In this document: piece after piece, positions 49,419-51,109 of the stretch | How positions within the stretch are numbered: the first letter of the stretch is position 1 | How the letters are laid out: each line of letters starts with the position of its first letter | Position numbers and translations under genes: made by a program | The notes under the pieces: generated by a model | Told to the model about the DNA's origin: nothing | The model's input: the letters and a program-made list of their open reading frames with translations, nothing else | Database searches by the model: none | Source of the DNA: Catenulispora rubra | GTDB taxonomy: Bacteria > Actinomycetota > Actinomycetes > Streptomycetales > Catenulisporaceae | DNA length: 51,109 nt | Direction: 5' to 3' | Assembly: GCF_015356825.1 (NCBI RefSeq) | Contig: NZ_JAACYW010000055.1 | Coordinates: 1-51,109, forward strand

Positions 49419-51023
49419 GTGAGTATTCGACGGATCGCGGCGGTCGTGGCGGCAGTCGTGGCGGTGGCCGTGATGGCCCTGGTGCCGACGGTCGCCGTGG
49501 CCGATGGGACGACGACATCGGTCGCATCGGTCGCATCGGTCGAACCGGCCGCCTGGCAGGCGTGCCAGGACGGCCTCCAGTGCGCGACGGTGAAGGTGCC
49601 ACTGGACTACCGGCATCCGGACGGCAAGAAGATCAGCATCATGATGATGCGCCATCAGGCCACTGACACTGCGAACCACCGAGGGACACTGTTCTTCAAC
49701 TCCGGCGGTCCCTACGAGCAGCTGACGAACTTCCCGCGCTATCTCAGCGTGCTGCCGGCATCGTGGGTGGCGCAGTACGACATCATCAACTTCGACCCGC
49801 GCGGGTTCGGCTACAGCACCTCAGTACGCTGCTTCCCCAACGAGGCGGCGGAGAACAGCTTCCTGGCGGGACTCCCCGCCGACGTCCCGGTCACCCCGGC
49901 GCAGATCTCGACTTGGGACCAGATCATGGCCCGGTACTCCGCGCTGTGTGCCCGGACCAACGGCAGCCTGCTCCAGCACACCAGCACCGCCGACGTGGCC
50001 CGGGACATGGACCTGCTGCGCCAGTCGGTGGGGGAGCCCCAGCTGAACTATGTTGCGGGCTCCTACGGCACAGGCCTCGGCGCCGTCTACGCCAACCTCT
50101 TCCCCGCCAAGGTCGGCCGCATGATCCTGGACGGGAACGTCGACCCCGCGGTGTGGACCGGCAGCGACGGCGGGAAGCTGCCGCCGTTCGTCGCGATGCG
50201 TGCGGACGTGGCCAGCGCGCGGACGCTCGACGGCCTGCTGAACCTGTGCGGCCAGACTTCGACCGCCAAGTGCGCCTTCTCCGCCGGGACGCCGGCCGGC
50301 ACGCGCGCCAAATACAGCACCCTGATGCAGCTCCTGCACACGCATCCGGTCACGGTCGGCACTCCGCCCAACACACAGACCTGCGACGACGTCTGCGCGA
50401 CCTTCAGCCTGCCGCTGACCCAGGTCAGCCAGTGGGCGGACGGGGCGTCCTTTCTTCAGCAGCTCTGGCAGGCCGCGCACACCGGCCAGACGGTCGCCAG
50501 CCCCGCCGGACTCGCCAGCGCCATCAGCGCCGCCGCCCCCGCGAATCCCGCCGCCGCCTCCGCGCCGACCACAGAGCCGACGCCCTACACCGGCGGCGAA
50601 CAGACCATCGCAACGATCTGCTCCGACAGCGACCACCCTCGCGACCCCCGCGCCTATACCGCCGCCGCCCGGATGTCGCAGGCCCGGGCCGGCCTGGTCG
50701 GCCTGTCCTGGACGTGGACGACCGAGATCTGCGCCACCTGGCCCAAGAGCGAGGACACCTACACCGGCCCGTGGAACCATCCCACGGCCCACCCGATCCT
50801 GATCGTCGGCAACACCGGCGACCCCGACACCCCCTACTGGAACTCGGTCGCGATGACGCACGAGCTGTCCCGCGCCGGCCTGCTCACGATCGACGGCTAC
50901 GGCCACACCGAACTCCTCAACCCCAGCACCTGCGCCACGGACTACGAGAGCACCTACCTCCAGACCGGAGCCCTTCCCGCGCCCGGCACGGTGTGCCACC
51001 AGGACGCCCCGCCGTTCTCCTGA
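49419..51023 (+). CDS. Secreted alpha/beta hydrolase, S33 tripeptidyl-aminopeptidase-like
   Basis: 534 residues. Start GTG 49419 with GGAGAGG 6 bases upstream; signal peptide IRRIAAVVAAVVAVAVMALV ending AVA. LFFNSGGPYEQ (oxyanion loop), nucleophile Ser in VAGSYGTGLGA, Asp in GNTGDPDTPY, His in GYGHTEL, plus Cys pairs typical of Streptomyces SlpD/SlpE-like and tripeptidyl aminopeptidase enzymes. An Ala/Pro-rich insert lies near 370-395. Acts outside the cell on small peptides. A hairpin terminator follows. Confidence 0.88.
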   Translation: MSIRRIAAVVAAVVAVAVMALVPTVAVADGTTTSVASVASVEPAAWQACQDGLQCATVKVPLDYRHPDGKKISIMMMRHQATDTANHRGTLFFNSGGPYEQLTNFPRYLSVLPASWVAQYDIINFDPRGFGYSTSVRCFPNEAAENSFLAGLPADVPVTPAQISTWDQIMARYSALCARTNGSLLQHTSTADVARDMDLLRQSVGEPQLNYVAGSYGTGLGAVYANLFPAKVGRMILDGNVDPAVWTGSDGGKLPPFVAMRADVASARTLDGLLNLCGQTSTAKCAFSAGTPAGTRAKYSTLMQLLHTHPVTVGTPPNTQTCDDVCATFSLPLTQVSQWADGASFLQQLWQAAHTGQTVASPAGLASAISAAAPANPAAASAPTTEPTPYTGGEQTIATICSDSDHPRDPRAYTAAARMSQARAGLVGLSWTWTTEICATWPKSEDTYTGPWNHPTAHPILIVGNTGDPDTPYWNSVAMTHELSRAGLLTIDGYGHTELLNPSTCATDYESTYLQTGALPAPGTVCHQDAPPFS

Positions 51024-51055
51024 CCAGGGCCAGGACCAGCCGGGGCGTCAAGGGC

Positions 51056-51097
51056 CGCGGGACTCCGACCTGCCACAAAGGACCTCGGAGTCCCGCG
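51056..51097 (+). terminator. Hairpin terminator after the S33 peptidase gene
   Basis: Stem arms 51056-51068 (CGCGGGACTCCGA) and 51085-51097 are perfect 13-bp inverses with a 16-base loop. It begins about 33 bases after the stop codon. Confidence 0.85.
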
Positions 51098-51109
51098 CCA
51101 CCCAATCCC

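Overview
The window is high-GC DNA with GTG/ATG starts, strong GGAGG-type ribosome sites, many ATGA/GTGA gene overlaps and typical actinomycete families (LmbU-type regulator, Tat-exported phospholipase C, S53 and S33 secreted peptidases, eCIS-type 'LQR..GN.AV' leader, PPOX/F420 oxidoreductase). It is most likely a soil actinomycete chromosome (Streptomyces/Catenulispora-like). The genus cannot be fixed from the sequence alone.

Layout. (1) 1-13.2 kb: an SBF-like transporter, a BcrA-type two-gene ABC exporter, a PPOX oxidoreductase, a decayed class IV aminotransferase, a zinc-ribbon protein, a STAND NTPase with TPR-like C-terminus, a GT-B/CDP-glycerol-transferase-like protein with a 7-bp repeat at its 5' end, and a very large secreted S53 peptidase with kelch repeats. 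(2) 13.2-14.7 kb: a gene-free region packed with three kinds of repeat, including one copy (A) of a dispersed element whose second copy (B) lies inverted at 42.4-42.8 kb. (3) 14.7-31.8 kb: an unusual biosynthetic gene cluster made of two divergent, tightly coupled operons. The leftward operon encodes an LmbU-family regulator, a stand-alone condensation-like domain, an O-methyltransferase, both halves of a heterodimeric ABC exporter and a nucleotidyltransferase-like protein. The rightward operon encodes a radical SAM enzyme, an adenylate-kinase-like NMP kinase, a 2OG-Fe(II) oxygenase, a pyruvate kinase lacking its C domain, an acyl-CoA-dehydrogenase-like flavoenzyme, an amino acid:[carrier protein] ligase related to class II aminoacyl-tRNA synthetases, its carrier protein, a second nucleotidyltransferase and a PLP aminotransferase. 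(4) 31.8-36.8 kb: Tat phospholipase C, an ADP-ribosyltransferase-like toxin with an eCIS-type leader, a small secreted protein and a secreted TNT-type NADase. (5) 36.8-51.1 kb: MMPL transporter, RibD-like reductase, methyltransferase, epoxide-hydrolase-like protein, MerR/MFS divergent pair, an esterase with an exact 84-bp internal duplication next to OhrR, an anchored lectin-like protein, a beta-solenoid-like protein, an S33 peptidase, plus gene remnants.

Reading of the cluster (inference). An amino acid is adenylated and loaded on the discrete carrier protein by the aaRS-like ligase. It is then modified on the carrier by the flavoenzyme, oxygenase and radical SAM enzyme, and released or joined by the stand-alone C-like domain, with methylation and export by the divergent operon. 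The co-occurrence of an NMP kinase, a trimmed pyruvate kinase and nucleotidyltransferases suggests a phosphorylated or nucleotidylated intermediate. No adenylation-domain NRPS, PKS or RiPP precursor is visible. A 16-bp perfect palindrome with core CGCCGGCG, the motif I recall for LmbU, occurs in the divergent promoter region and again inside the LmbU-family gene. It is the best candidate operator of the cluster.
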